A DNA stretch of 64,000 bases from Tolypothrix tenuis PCC 7101 (lineage in GTDB: Bacteria; Cyanobacteriota; Cyanobacteriia; Cyanobacteriales; Nostocaceae), in NCBI RefSeq assembly GCF_002368295.1, contig NZ_AP018248.1:8367052-8431051 (forward strand), in the 5' to 3' direction. Numbering within the stretch: position 1 is the first letter of the stretch; each line of letters starts with the position of its first letter. Both the position numbers and the translations under genes were made by a program. Below are positions 1 to 8,708 of this stretch, one piece after another. The notes beneath the pieces were generated by a model. That model had not been told where the DNA came from. It made no database searches and saw only the letters and a list, made by a program, of their open reading frames with translations.

Positions 1-54
1 GTAATGACAATGGAAATCGGCAGTGACATGGAAGTTCTCCAACGCAATTTCTAA
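1..54 (+). CDS. possible C-terminal tail of an upstream gene (partial)
   Basis: The first frame of the window is open from the left edge to a TAA at 52-54, giving 17 residues that end in EVLQRNF. This could be the end of a gene that starts outside the window. Seventeen open codons are weak evidence and the peptide matches no family I recognise, so it is listed only as a possibility. Confidence 0.25.
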   Translation, partial: VMTMEIGSDMEVLQRNF

Positions 55-370
55 TCTCTTACCAGCATATTTATCCTATCGGATATCACTGATAATTTTG
101 CAGTGTTAAATGTAATTAAATATATTAATTTTTTTGAATATGCATGGCAAAAATATGATATTTAAATATTACTGTGGCTAAAACAATTTTCCGGAATCTC
201 AACTAGCCAGGTGTTTAACTAAGTAAACAGTAATTAAGCGTATAGTGCAGTTTTACAAAGCTCTAGCGCCTTCTGCAGTTTCTTTGAGAAGGCGATATAT
301 TGGCCATGAAACTGATAGCTTATACCTGATAACTGAGAACTTTATACATCATCCATTTCAGTATAGTGAA
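55..370. other. gene-free leader upstream of the TpsB gene
   Basis: AT-rich DNA with no convincing gene. The frame of the downstream transporter stays open back to a GTG at 245. However, 245-370 contains an inverted repeat (CGCCTTCT at 267-274 pairing with AGAAGGCG at 287-294) of a kind typical of Nostoc intergenic DNA, so it is more likely untranslated leader than coding. The promoter presumably lies in the AT-rich part at 100-230. Confidence 0.5.
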
Positions 371-2413
371 ATGAAAAAAGGTATAAAAACTAATCTTAAT
401 TCTGAAGTTTTAATTCCGCAAAGTACGAAAATATATCAAAAAATTGATTCTTTGGGAAGTACCCGCAAGAAATCAATAAAATGTCGATATCAACGCCAGT
501 TTTTAGCTACCGTCCATCAAGCTTTTAACTATATTTTTAATAGGAAATTTTTTATATCATTCTTGTATCAAAGTTTTGGTTTCAAAAGCAGTTTGTTCAT
601 TCTGCATTTAATTGGAATACTAGCTGTCACGGGCTTGAAAGCCACAGCTAACCAAAACAGTACTGAGTTAAAAGTACTGACTCCTGAGTCGCAAAATAGT
701 CCTGAGTTGCAAAACAGTCCTGAGTTTCAAAGCAGTGCTGAGTTAAAAGTCCTAAGTCCTGAGTCAAAACCCAATTACCAATTACCAATTACCAATTACC
801 AATTACCAATTACCCAATCCCCAACTCCCCAACCACCAGAAACTACCCCACCAGAATTTAGCCCCCCAAACCCACCACCAGCAGTCACACCAACAACTCC
901 TGAGCGATTTTTCGTCCGCAAAATTAATGTTGTAGATAGCACAGTATTTACGGAACAACAACTAAATCAGGTGGTTCAGCCATTTGAAGGGCGGGAATTG
1001 ACAGTAGAGGATTTGCGGAAAGCTGCTGATGCTGTAACTCAGCTTTACCTGAACAATAACTATATAAATTCGCGGGCGATTCCCGTGACGCAACAGCCTG
1101 GAAATACAGATGGTGTGGCGGTAATTCGCATTATTGAAGGGCGAGTATCAGAAATTGAGGTGCAAGGAACCAAGCGCTTAAACCCTGCATATGTGCGCGA
1201 TCGCATTCAATTAGGTGCCGGAATTCCCTTAAATACAATTAAGCTGGAAGAAAAACTCAAGTTACTGCGACTCGATCCGCTATTTAATAATGTGGAAGCT
1301 AGCCTTCGCCCTACAGGAAAAGTTGGTGAAAGTATTCTCATCGTCAGGGTTGATGAAGCCAATCCTTTTGTCAGTAGCTTGAGTATCGATAACTATTCAC
1401 CGCCTAGTATTGGTTCGGAAAGATTAGGGATTCAATTACTCCACCGCAACCTAACTGGGATAGGAGATGAACTAGCAGGTGCTTATTATCACACCCTGAC
1501 AGGTGGTTCTGATCGCTTTGATTTTAGCTATCAAATTCCCCTAAATGCGATGGATGGGAAGTTACGCTTGCGAGTTGCACCCAATCGCAACGAAATCACC
1601 CAGCCACCTTTTGACCAGTTTGGTATCAAAGGTGACCAAGATGTCTATGAAATTAGTTATCGTCAGCCATTAATGCGATCGCCTAGAGAAGAATTTGCCT
1701 TGTCTTTCGGCTTTACTTATGAAGATGGGCAAACTTTTCTCTTCGATCAACTTCCTACCCCCTTTGGTATTGGCCCTGATGCGAATGGCGTTAGCCGTAC
1801 CAGTGTCTTTAAGTTTAGCCAAGATTATGTCCGACGCGACCCCCGAGGAGCTTGGCTGTTACAATCGCAATTTAGTTTAGGCACGGGTTTATTTGATGCC
1901 ACAATTAATAGTGACCCCATTCCCGATAGTCGTTTTTTCAGTTGGCTAGGTCAAATCCAGCGCGTACAGCAGCTAAATAATGATCACCTGTTAATTGTCC
2001 AAGCAGACTTGCAACTCACACCAGATAGTTTGTTACCTTCCCAGCAATTCGTCATTGGTGGCGGACAGTCTGTGCGTGGATATCGGCAAAATGTTCGTTC
2101 TGGCGATAATGGATTCCGTTTCGCAATTGAAGACAGAATTACAGTGCAACGTAATAAAGCCGGATTATCTACCCTACAGGTGATACCGTTTGTTGATTTA
2201 GGCGCTGTTTGGAATCAATCAGACAATCCCAATAAGCTACCCAATCAAACTTTTTTAGCCAGTGCTGGTTTAGGGCTATTGTGGAATCAAGCCTTGGGCA
2301 TTGATAAATTAACCATGCGCCTAGATTACGGCATCCCCTTTGTAGATTTAAGCGATCGCGGTAATAATGCTCAGGATGATGGGTTTTACTTTAGTATCCG
2401 CTATCAACCTTAG
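371..2413 (+). CDS. two-partner secretion outer-membrane transporter (ShlB/FhaC/HecB family, TpsB)
   Basis: Outer-membrane Omp85-superfamily pore that would secrete a TpsA exoprotein. Counting from a GTG at 245: a hydrophobic segment at about residues 113-137 looks like a signal sequence, a low-complexity Pro/Gln linker spans about 140-220, two POTRA domains span about 222-370 (the first starts FFVRKINVVDSTVF), and a 16-strand-type barrel occupies about 380-722 with the conserved VRGYR loop motif near residue 608. Start choice is uncertain: GTG 245 gives 722 residues, while ATG 371 (MKKGIKTN) gives 680 and avoids coding through an intergenic-type hairpin; neither has a clear Shine-Dalgarno. 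No TpsA substrate gene is adjacent inside the window. The linker is built from intergenic-type tandem repeats (see findings). Family assignment is secure, substrate unknown. Confidence 0.88.
   Translation: MKKGIKTNLNSEVLIPQSTKIYQKIDSLGSTRKKSIKCRYQRQFLATVHQAFNYIFNRKFFISFLYQSFGFKSSLFILHLIGILAVTGLKATANQNSTELKVLTPESQNSPELQNSPEFQSSAELKVLSPESKPNYQLPITNYQLPITQSPTPQPPETTPPEFSPPNPPPAVTPTTPERFFVRKINVVDSTVFTEQQLNQVVQPFEGRELTVEDLRKAADAVTQLYLNNNYINSRAIPVTQQPGNTDGVAVIRIIEGRVSEIEVQGTKRLNPAYVRDRIQLGAGIPLNTIKLEEKLKLLRLDPLFNNVEASLRPTGKVGESILIVRVDEANPFVSSLSIDNYSPPSIGSERLGIQLLHRNLTGIGDELAGAYYHTLTGGSDRFDFSYQIPLNAMDGKLRLRVAPNRNEITQPPFDQFGIKGDQDVYEISYRQPLMRSPREEFALSFGFTYEDGQTFLFDQLPTPFGIGPDANGVSRTSVFKFSQDYVRRDPRGAWLLQSQFSLGTGLFDATINSDPIPDSRFFSWLGQIQRVQQLNNDHLLIVQADLQLTPDSLLPSQQFVIGGGQSVRGYRQNVRSGDNGFRFAIEDRITVQRNKAGLSTLQVIPFVDLGAVWNQSDNPNKLPNQTFLASAGLGLLWNQALGIDKLTMRLDYGIPFVDLSDRGNNAQDDGFYFSIRYQP
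771..814 (+). repeat. CCAATTA heptanucleotide tandem repeat inside a coding region
   Basis: About six head-to-tail copies of the heptamer CCAATTA, the same repeat that sits between genes elsewhere in the window (for example near 26965 and 56300). Here it is read in frame within the TpsB linker as alternating NYQLPIT units. The preceding 665-760 is also repetitive, with several copies of an AGTCCTGAGTT-type unit. Confidence 0.9.
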
Positions 2414-2558
2414 AAGTCTGGGATAAGCTTTCGGGCTGGCTAAGTAAAAAATACTAAGTTCAACGGATTTTGCGGAGGGGGTCAAAAGCTGAGAATCTCA
2501 CCTATAATCTTCATTCCCCAAAATTCCGTTGCAATGATTTGTTATACAGTCGCGATTT

Positions 2559-2930
2559 TTATTCATCATTAGTTATTTGTTGCTCATATTCTGCAATGAT
2601 GCTTTGAATATCCTTTGCTGCAATATCAACTTGTTCAGATTTGGCATAAATAGTCAGCAGAATGATTCCCGTTGCTGTTTTGACATAATAAATCAGACGA
2701 TAGCCACCACTTTTACCCTTTTGAGTGTCGCTATTTTGGACTCTCAACTTGAATACTGCGTAACCAACACCAGGTATTTGATCTCCTGGTAACTCTCCCT
2801 GCTCAAGTTGTTCGATAATAGGTTGTATATCATTCCGAATACTGCGATATTTCTTAGCAAGAGTACGTAGATTTCGGTTGAACGTTGGCGAAACTTCAAC
2901 TTGAATGCAAGGCTGATCAGCCATCTTCAA
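2559..2930 (-). CDS. RelE/ParE-superfamily toxin
   Basis: 123-residue protein resembling RelE/ParE toxins: an N-terminal SPTFNRNLRTLAKKYRSI helix pair followed by the beta-sheet core with GGYRLIYYV and ILLTIYAKSEQ, the usual C-terminal strands of the fold. Such toxins cleave ribosome-bound mRNA or poison gyrase; which applies here cannot be told from sequence. Its start overlaps the end of the upstream 79-residue gene by 14 bases, the arrangement expected of an antitoxin-toxin operon. An alternative start two codons downstream (MADQP) is possible. Length and motif order fit a complete, intact toxin. Confidence 0.8.
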   Translation of the reverse strand: MKMADQPCIQVEVSPTFNRNLRTLAKKYRSIRNDIQPIIEQLEQGELPGDQIPGVGYAVFKLRVQNSDTQKGKSGGYRLIYYVKTATGIILLTIYAKSEQVDIAAKDIQSIIAEYEQQITNDE

Positions 2931-3156
2931 AGCCTTCCCAAAGTTGAGACAAGGGAATTGTTTGCCCAGTCATAGCTTCTTGCCAAGCTTGCCGGAAATC
3001 TGCTAAGACTTCTGCCTGAGATATCTGATCTGGGGCTTCATCATCTGGGATTAAAACAATGACTTCTACACGACTATTTTTATCTGTTGTGAGAGGATGA
3101 TCTAAGGTTAATTGTCCTTCCTCATTGATTGTTGCCATAACTTTAAGTGCTTTCAT
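2917..3156 (-). CDS. putative antitoxin of the RelE/ParE-like pair
   Basis: 79-residue acidic protein. The first half (MKALKVMATINEEGQLTLDH) has the look of the short beta-strand N-termini found in cyanobacterial antitoxins of this type; the C-terminal half (FRQAWQEAMTGQTIPLSQLW) would be the toxin-binding helix. It precedes the RelE-like toxin with a 14-base overlap, so the two are co-translated. The identification rests mainly on position and size, as the family is poorly conserved. Autoregulation by the pair at its promoter near 3160-3200 is expected from other systems but no operator was identified. Confidence 0.65.
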   Translation of the reverse strand: MKALKVMATINEEGQLTLDHPLTTDKNSRVEVIVLIPDDEAPDQISQAEVLADFRQAWQEAMTGQTIPLSQLWEGFEDG

Positions 3157-3260
3157 TGCTACTTAGAGATGTGAAGTGGTCGTGGTTTGCTTGTTTCAAG
3201 TTGCTGATTATCCCAACTGTTGCGATCGCTTGTTGATCAGCCTTATCTAACTAGTACTAT

Positions 3261-3911
3261 TCATCTCCGCCGTTCTTGCAACTTCCGATAAACGGCTTTG
3301 ACATCAACTTTGTGGTGTGCTAAAGCGACCAAAGTATGATATAGCAAATCTGCAACTTCGCCTGCGATCGCATCGGCATCATCATCCTTAAATGCCATGA
3401 CAACTTCCGCAGTTTCTTCACCTATCTTTTTCAAAATCTTGTTATCACCACCAGCGAATAACTTACAGGTGTAGGAACTCTCAGTAGGATTGTCACGGCG
3501 ATCGCAGATTACTTGAAATAATTGTGACAATGTATCGCCTGGTGGAGCAACGATTTGCCCATCTATTTGATGAAAACAACTGCGCTCTCCTGTATGGCAA
3601 GCAATATCTCCTATCTGTTCTATGCCAATAAGAAGTGCATCACTATCGCAGTCATAACGGATACTTTGCACTTTTTGCAGATGACCAGAAGTCGCCCCTT
3701 TATGCCACAACTCTTGACGCGATCGACTCCAAAACCAAGTTTCTCCGGTATCTAAAGTTTTTTGTAAAGACTCCCGATTCATCCACGCCATCATTAAGAC
3801 GGTGCCATCAAGATAATCTTGGACTATTGCCGGTACTAGACCTTGTTCGTCATAACGAATTTTTTCAACGGGGATGGCGTTGTGTAGTGAATGCGGTTCT
3901 TTAGAGAACAT
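3261..3911 (-). CDS. hisIE: bifunctional phosphoribosyl-AMP cyclohydrolase / phosphoribosyl-ATP pyrophosphatase
   Basis: Cytoplasmic enzyme of histidine biosynthesis, carrying out steps two and three: hydrolysis of phosphoribosyl-ATP to phosphoribosyl-AMP, and opening of the adenine ring. The N-terminal HisI domain (about 15-110) shows [17 protein letters not shown] and a metal-binding cluster YDCDSDA, then CHTGERSCF. The C-terminal HisE domain (about 125-216) shows [12 protein letters not shown] and [11 protein letters not shown]. 216 residues is the normal length for the fused form. It stands alone, facing away from hemL, with no other his genes near, as is usual in cyanobacteria. Confidence 0.96.
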   Translation of the reverse strand: MFSKEPHSLHNAIPVEKIRYDEQGLVPAIVQDYLDGTVLMMAWMNRESLQKTLDTGETWFWSRSRQELWHKGATSGHLQKVQSIRYDCDSDALLIGIEQIGDIACHTGERSCFHQIDGQIVAPPGDTLSQLFQVICDRRDNPTESSYTCKLFAGGDNKILKKIGEETAEVVMAFKDDDADAIAGEVADLLYHTLVALAHHKVDVKAVYRKLQERRR

Positions 3912-4013
3912 ACCAGCTAATTTTTTGCGTGAGAACGATTCCTTGATTCACGATACCATTCTCAATAGGTCAACTCGCACGATTTTTTTATATAGTCAGC
4001 CAATTATATAATC

Positions 4014-4202
4014 TTAAACTAGAGCATTCTTATCCATAGCAGATTGCATCTTTACTGCACTCAATGCTACCTTATGCGCTTTTGCGGCTTCACCATACCA
4101 GTGAACTGCCGAGTTAAAAGCTGCCCGATAAAGATCCTGGTATGCCTCAGATAATCGCGAGCGAATTTCTAAAGGCAAATCTTGATTCGAGTTGTATAAC
4201 AT
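4014..4202 (-). CDS. small ChaB-like protein
   Basis: 62 residues. The pattern DLPLEIRSRL, then QDLYRAAFNSAVHWY and AHKVALSAVK, follows the ChaB family signature (a DLP motif, an aromatic-rich AFN helix, and a terminal AHKVA helix). ChaB was described with the ChaA cation antiporter in enterobacteria, but many cyanobacterial members stand alone and their role is unclear. No antiporter is adjacent. The gene sits between hisIE and hemL, with hemL divergent about 110 bases away. Identification is by motif memory and moderately secure. Confidence 0.65.
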   Translation of the reverse strand: MLYNSNQDLPLEIRSRLSEAYQDLYRAAFNSAVHWYGEAAKAHKVALSAVKMQSAMDKNALV

Positions 4203-4310
4203 ATTGTTATTTTTTTGGTTCTGGTAATTTTATAGGATAGAAATTCTGAACAGTTTTTAACCCTATCCTAAGATAGAGCTTTTAATTTGCCCCTCACGTA
4301 GGAGAAAACC

Positions 4311-5609
4311 TTGGTAAATACGTCGATTAAAACCACAAAATCACAAGAGATTTTCGCCGCTGCCCAAAATCTCATGCCCGGGGGAGTGAGTTCCCCAGTC
4401 CGTGCCTTCAAATCTGTCGGTGGACAGCCAATTGTGTTTGATCGCGTCAAAGGCGCATACATTTGGGATGTTGATGGTAATCAATACATCGACTATGTAG
4501 GTACTTGGGGCCCTGCTATTTGTGGTCATGCTCATCCAGAAGTAATTGCCGCACTACATGAAGCCTTAGAAAAAGGCACGAGTTTCGGTGCGCCTTCTGC
4601 ACTGGAAAATGTCTTAGCAGAAATGGTCATTGATGCCGTTCCCAGCATCGAAATGGTCAGATTCGTGAATTCTGGAACTGAAGCTTGTATGGCTGTGTTG
4701 CGGCTCATGCGGGCGTTTACCAATCGGGAAAAAATCATCAAGTTTGAAGGCTGCTACCACGGACACGCTGATATGTTCTTGGTAAAAGCTGGCTCTGGTG
4801 TGGCGACACTCGGCTTACCCGACTCCCCAGGAGTACCAAAATCGGCAACTGCTAGTACTCTCACAGCACCTTTCAATGATTTGGAAGCTGTGAAGGCTTT
4901 GTTTGAAGAAAACCGCGATGAAATTGCTGGCGTAATTTTAGAGCCAGTCGTGGGTAATGCTGGGTTTATTACTCCCGATGCGGGATTCTTGGAAGGGTTA
5001 CGCGAACTTACCCATGAGCATGGCGCATTATTAGTCTTTGACGAAGTCATGACAGGCTTCCGCATTGCTTATGGTGGCGCGCAGCAAAAATTTGGTGTTA
5101 CCCCCGATTTGACAACATTGGGTAAAGTCATTGGTGGTGGCTTACCTGTGGGAGCTTATGGCGGTCGCCGCGATATTATGTCAATGGTTGCCCCTGCTGG
5201 CCCCGTATATCAAGCTGGGACACTTTCTGGTAATCCCCTAGCGATGACAGCAGGGATCAAGACTCTAGAATTGCTGCAAAAACCCGGTACTTATGATTAC
5301 CTAGAGCGCATTACCAAAAAGCTAGCAGATGGCTTACTACAAATTGCTCAAGAAACTGGTCATGCAGCTTGTGGTGGTCATATCAGCGCTATGTTTGGCT
5401 TATTCTTCACCGCAGGCCCAGTGCATAACTATGAAGATGCGAAAAGTGCCGATACAGCTAAATTTGGGCGTTTCCATCGCGGTATGTTAGAGCGTGGTAT
5501 TTACCTAGCACCATCTCAATTTGAGGCTGGATTTACTTCTTTTGCTCACACCGATGAAGATATTGACCAAACTTTAGCAGTAGCACGGGAAGTACTTTCT
5601 AGCCTGTAA
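4311..5609 (+). CDS. hemL: glutamate-1-semialdehyde 2,1-aminomutase
   Basis: PLP enzyme that converts glutamate-1-semialdehyde to 5-aminolevulinate, the committed precursor of chlorophyll, heme and bilins. 432 residues, the normal length. Landmarks: [16 protein letters not shown] and [16 protein letters not shown] in the PLP pocket, [10 protein letters not shown], and the Schiff-base lysine in [18 protein letters not shown] (about residue 272). Start is TTG at 4311, preceded by AGGAGA at 4300-4305 with good spacing; no in-frame ATG lies close downstream. The transcript probably ends at the hairpin at 5699-5743. It is a single gene, not in an operon with other tetrapyrrole genes of this window. 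Confidence 0.97.
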   Translation: MVNTSIKTTKSQEIFAAAQNLMPGGVSSPVRAFKSVGGQPIVFDRVKGAYIWDVDGNQYIDYVGTWGPAICGHAHPEVIAALHEALEKGTSFGAPSALENVLAEMVIDAVPSIEMVRFVNSGTEACMAVLRLMRAFTNREKIIKFEGCYHGHADMFLVKAGSGVATLGLPDSPGVPKSATASTLTAPFNDLEAVKALFEENRDEIAGVILEPVVGNAGFITPDAGFLEGLRELTHEHGALLVFDEVMTGFRIAYGGAQQKFGVTPDLTTLGKVIGGGLPVGAYGGRRDIMSMVAPAGPVYQAGTLSGNPLAMTAGIKTLELLQKPGTYDYLERITKKLADGLLQIAQETGHAACGGHISAMFGLFFTAGPVHNYEDAKSADTAKFGRFHRGMLERGIYLAPSQFEAGFTSFAHTDEDIDQTLAVAREVLSSL

Positions 5610-5698
5610 AAAGTTCTGAGTGCTAAGTGCTGAGTATCTAATGGATTTCAAGCAAGTAGCGTTACTAAGTTAACTTATTTCTAGTTTTGTTGTGAATA

Positions 5699-5743
5699 AT
5701 CACCAACCTCTACTACAAAATAGATGAGGTTGGTGATTTTTTT
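5699..5743 (+). terminator. intrinsic terminator downstream of hemL
   Basis: Perfect 12-bp inverted repeat ATCACCAACCTC (5699-5710) and GAGGTTGGTGAT (5726-5737), followed at once by a run of T to 5743. It lies 90 bases after the hemL stop and fits a factor-independent terminator for hemL. Confidence 0.85.
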
Positions 5744-5750
5744 AACCAGG

Positions 5751-5868
5751 TAATACCGTTTCACTTTAAGATTGATACAAATAGGCAGCAGGGGGCAGGG
5801 GGCAGGGAGCAGGGGGAAAGAATTAGAGATTAATCATTTGTATCAGGCATTTCGTGAAATGGTATAAT
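5751..5868. repeat. fold-back repeat element (first of two)
   Basis: About 118 bases bounded by imperfect inverted ends: ATACCGTTTCAC near 5754 matches the complement of GTGAAATGGTAT near 5865, and TGATACAAAT (5773-5782) matches ATTTGTATCA (5836-5845). The centre is a G-rich CAGGGGG tandem repeat. No coding capacity. It looks like a miniature non-autonomous element or its relic. Confidence 0.65.
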
Positions 5869-5895
5869 ACAAAATTTGCAGCAGTCAGACTGAAA

Positions 5896-6035
5896 CTGAT
5901 ACCAATTTGAAAAAAGAATGCGACAGATGGGTAGGGGCACGGCACCAATAAGATATTCGATATGCCAAAAGATTGCGGATGCCGTGCCCTTACAAAGAAT
6001 TTATCTGTCGCAAATATTATTTGAAGTGGTATCAG
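5896..6035. repeat. fold-back repeat element (second of two)
   Basis: 140 bases beginning CTGATACCA and ending TGGTATCAG. Inner arms also match: GCGACAGAT near 5930 with ATCTGTCGC near 6004-6012, and GGGGCACGGCA near 5934-5944 with TGCCGTGCCC near 5980-5990. The whole forms a long hairpin with small loops and no reading frame. The GGGGCACGGCA core belongs to the same palindrome style seen at 20780, 57275 and 60640. Confidence 0.75.
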
Positions 6036-6308
6036 ATCCTGGGAATTTTCCGTAAGATTAGGTTTTTAATAAATTAATTACACAATTAAGGGCGCACATT
6101 TGTACGCCCTGACAATTTTTTTCAACAACAGCAGAGATGAAAAGTGCTGATTCTCAGGCTATCGCCAGCAATATCATCTTCTTGGCAGAATAGGTGGGGG
6201 AGCAGGGGAAGAGATTTTGAAAATACCTGGCAATTGGCTCCAAATCAACAATAACCTGGTAAGGGGTTCTGTTCTCTAGCCCTGCCCATTTCTGCCCTGT
6301 TGAGATGG
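6036..6308. other. rest of the hemL-recA convergent gap
   Basis: No gene. A small hairpin (AGGGCG at 6089-6094 with CGCCCT at 6105-6110) is followed by a T run at 6116-6122 on the plus strand. It could act as a second terminator for rightward transcription but is weaker than the one at 5699. Confidence 0.4.
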
Positions 6309-7385
6309 TTATTCTTCGTCTGAATCGACTTCTTCCTCTTCCTCGTCGTCGCTGACTTTGGTTACAGAGTTAGCAGAAACAACAGCTCCTTTATCTAGCT
6401 TCTCACGCACCAACTGCTTAATTTGTGCAGCAAATTCTGGTTTTTCTTCTAAGTATTTGATGGCGTTGTCTCTACCTTGGGAAATATTTTCGCCATTGTA
6501 GCTATACCAAGCTCCTTTGCGGAGCAAGATGCCTGTTTCTTCAGCAAGGTCAACAAGACAACCTATAGTGGAAACTCCCTTACCAAAAATAATGTCAAAT
6601 TCCGCAATTCTAAAGGGTGGTGCTACTTTATTTTTTGCTACCTTGACTTTAACGCGGTTACCAAATTCATCTGTACCTTTTTTCAAAGTTTGAATCCGGC
6701 GAATATCTAAGCGTACAGAGGCATAGAATTTTAAGGCGTTACCACCAGTGGTCGTTTCTGGGCTACCGTAGGTGACACCGATTTTTTGCCGTAGTTGGTT
6801 AATAAAAATTACTGTGCAACCAGATTTACCAATATTACCAGTAATTTTACGTAAAGCTTGGCTCATGAGTCGAGCTTGAAGACCAACGTGAGCATCACCC
6901 ATATCGCCTTCTATTTCTGCCCGAGGAACTAATGCGGCGACAGAGTCAATGACTACAATGTCAACAGCAGCAGAGCGCACAAGCTGATCGACAATTTCTA
7001 ATGCTGCTTCACCTGTGTCGGGTTGGGAAACCAGAAGATTTTCAATATCTACGCCTAAAGCTGCAGCATAGGTGGGATCAAGGGCGTGTTCAGCATCCAC
7101 AAATGCAGCAATACCACCTTCTCGTTGCACTTCTGCGATCGCATGGAGCGCTACTGTTGTTTTACCGGAACTTTCCGGCCCGTAAATCTCAATTACCCGT
7201 CCCTTGGGTAAACCACCACCCAATGCCAGATCTAAGGTGAGTGCACCAGTGGAAATGGTCTCTACTCGCATCCGAGTAGCATCCCCGAGGCGCATGATTG
7301 CTCCCTTACCAAAGCTGCGCTCAATCTGGTTGAGTACAATATTCAGCGCTTTTTGCTTGCCAGAAGTATCGGTATTGATAGCCAT
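6309..7385 (-). CDS. recA: recombinase RecA
   Basis: DNA-dependent ATPase for homologous recombination and LexA co-protease activity. 358 residues with Walker [10 protein letters not shown] (69-77), the catalytic region [10 protein letters not shown], Walker [21 protein letters not shown], the L2 region [11 protein letters not shown], and an acidic C-terminal tail ending VDSDEE, which is typical. No intein or insertion. Start ATG at 7385 ([15 protein letters not shown]). A near-consensus cyanobacterial LexA box lies 53-66 bases upstream, suggesting SOS-type control. Monocistronic: convergent with hemL and separated from the upstream gene by 366 bases. Confidence 0.98.
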   Translation of the reverse strand: MAINTDTSGKQKALNIVLNQIERSFGKGAIMRLGDATRMRVETISTGALTLDLALGGGLPKGRVIEIYGPESSGKTTVALHAIAEVQREGGIAAFVDAEHALDPTYAAALGVDIENLLVSQPDTGEAALEIVDQLVRSAAVDIVVIDSVAALVPRAEIEGDMGDAHVGLQARLMSQALRKITGNIGKSGCTVIFINQLRQKIGVTYGSPETTTGGNALKFYASVRLDIRRIQTLKKGTDEFGNRVKVKVAKNKVAPPFRIAEFDIIFGKGVSTIGCLVDLAEETGILLRKGAWYSYNGENISQGRDNAIKYLEEKPEFAAQIKQLVREKLDKGAVVSANSVTKVSDDEEEEEVDSDEE

Positions 7386-7437
7386 TCCTGCCTCTAAAAT
7401 ATATGGATTTCAGGATTGTATAAGATTGGAGTTGAGT

Positions 7438-7451
7438 AGAACAGATATACT
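7438..7451 (-). promoter_or_regulatory. candidate LexA box of recA
   Basis: On the recA strand the sequence is AGTATATCTGTTCT. The LexA box described for Anabaena is RGTAC-N3-D-GTWCB; this site matches at all specified positions but one (T instead of C at position 5). It lies about 53 bases before the recA start codon, where an SOS operator would be expected. Not tested. Confidence 0.55.
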
Positions 7452-7751
7452 ATTTTAGCCAGAAAATTCTGGATATGACTTTTTAAACAGGGAAGTGTGA
7501 CAAGATCGTAACCTGATCTGATACATTCGCGGTGAACATTACCTTCATACTTTATTTTGGCTTTTAGAGGTAAAGTTGGGTGAACTAAGATCATTATCCC
7601 TTTCAAGCCGCTACAAATATAGCAGTTCTCAGTTGAATGTAATACAGCTTAGAGGTAGGGTATCGAAAATATTTGGGGTTCAGCAAGCTCTACAATAAAA
7701 TAATTAACATTGGTTACATTTTATACGTAAATTCAACCAACTGTTTTTTAA
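7452..7751. other. gene-free region between recA and the next gene
   Basis: Distal promoter region of recA and 3' flank of the exported protein gene at 7752. I see no RNA gene, repeat or plausible small gene here. Confidence 0.5.
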
Positions 7752-8177
7752 TCAATAGACGCTGACATGACCATCGTTCAGCAGATAGAGAGAGCGATCG
7801 CCTGGGTTACGCTTACCAGGGCGAAGTTCTAAGCGTAATGTCCCAAAGTTAGGTTTAGAAACTACTGCTTGGAGTGGCAATCCCATTTCATGCCAAAAAA
7901 CGAGAGACATAATTGCTTGTCCATCTTCTTCCTGCATAAATTGCAGTTCTTGTCCTGGTCGTAGGGGAATTGGCTCAGTTCCTTGAATTCTTTCGAGTTT
8001 TACGAAACCTGATGTTCTATTTACAACCTCTAATCGGATACTTTGGCCGGGAGTAAATTGAATGGGATGCGGGCCACATTTAGAGGCGCAGGTTCCGGCC
8101 AGTGTTGTGCCAGGATGATTAGCGGATGTGATTAAAAAGGCAACGGCGGCTAAAGCGCATGGCAATAGTTTAGACAT
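7752..8177 (-). CDS. exported protein of unknown function
   Basis: 141 residues. An N-terminal signal peptide is visible (MSKLLPCALAAVAFLITSAN, with likely cleavage near TTLAG), then a small beta-rich domain containing CASKCGPHP, PGQSIRLEVVNRTSG, PIPLRPGQELQFMQ and a C-terminal SLYLLNDGHVSVY. The two cysteines after the signal may form a disulfide in the periplasm. I do not recognise the family; conserved cyanobacterial proteins of this size exist. Single gene with its own promoter in the 8178-8470 region. Confidence 0.7.
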   Translation of the reverse strand: MSKLLPCALAAVAFLITSANHPGTTLAGTCASKCGPHPIQFTPGQSIRLEVVNRTSGFVKLERIQGTEPIPLRPGQELQFMQEEDGQAIMSLVFWHEMGLPLQAVVSKPNFGTLRLELRPGKRNPGDRSLYLLNDGHVSVY

Positions 8178-8359
8178 AAGACCCAGTATGAGTACTTAAC
8201 TGAAATCCTACTCTAATCAAGTACTAACAAGCCTCAGCAGATTTTCCAGAATTTGTAATTCTCTTACATTAGCTGCTCATACTAACTCAAAAAACTCTCT
8301 AGAACATATCAATCATCTGTAAGCGTGAATATGACTTGACTTTAGGGAAATTTAATCTG

Positions 8360-8378
8360 GGACTTTTTCAAAAAGTCC
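8360..8378. repeat. perfect hairpin GGACTTTTT-C-AAAAAGTCC
   Basis: A 9-bp perfect inverted repeat with a one-base centre, in the gene-free region upstream of the exported protein gene at 7752-8177. It could be a protein-binding palindrome or part of a repeat; it lacks the T run of a clear terminator. Confidence 0.5.
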
Positions 8379-8476
8379 GGGATCTAGTCAGCAACTTTTG
8401 CTTAAGTAAATACTAAAGCCACAACCAGTTAAATTTATACTTGTATAATTTAAACAAGGCTCTCAGGGACAGCACT

Positions 8477-8588
8477 CAATACTTGTCGCTTAAGAGGAAA
8501 AGGGGTAAGAAACAACCTTTAACCCTTACACTTTCACCTTTTCCCCAAACTAAATTCCGATTTGACAATCCTTAACCGAGCAGTATTG
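8477..8588. mobile_element. miniature inverted-repeat element, copy 1
   Basis: 112 bases with inverted ends: CAATACTTGTCGCTTAAG at the left, and CTTAACCGAGCAGTATTG at the right, which is nearly its complement. It is flanked by a perfect 10-bp direct repeat, GGACAGCACT at 8467-8476 and 8589-8598, the footprint of a transposition event. There is no coding capacity. A second copy lies at 29839-29936. The size and structure fit a MITE mobilised in trans by an IS whose transposase is not in this window. Confidence 0.8.
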
Positions 8589-8598
8589 GGACAGCACT

Positions 8599-8708
8599 AC
8601 AGTATTAATACCTTTATAAGCGTGATTCTAGCTTCTATATGTAGCTTGTATTGCTGAAAAGGTAAATCATCAGAATCTATATTTTCTTATCTCTAGCCTC
8701 TAGTCCCT
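8599..8708. other. promoter-side gap upstream of the secreted protein
   Basis: Short gene-free stretch; with the MITE and hairpin it completes the gap 8178-8708. The last bases before the start codon are a CTCTAGCCTCTAGTCCCT-like repeat with no recognisable Shine-Dalgarno. Confidence 0.4.

Noticed and set aside
245..370. N-terminal extension of the TpsB protein from GTG 245
   Set aside because: It would translate a hairpin repeat of intergenic type and adds about 42 residues before an already distant signal sequence; ATG 371 is preferred, though not proven.
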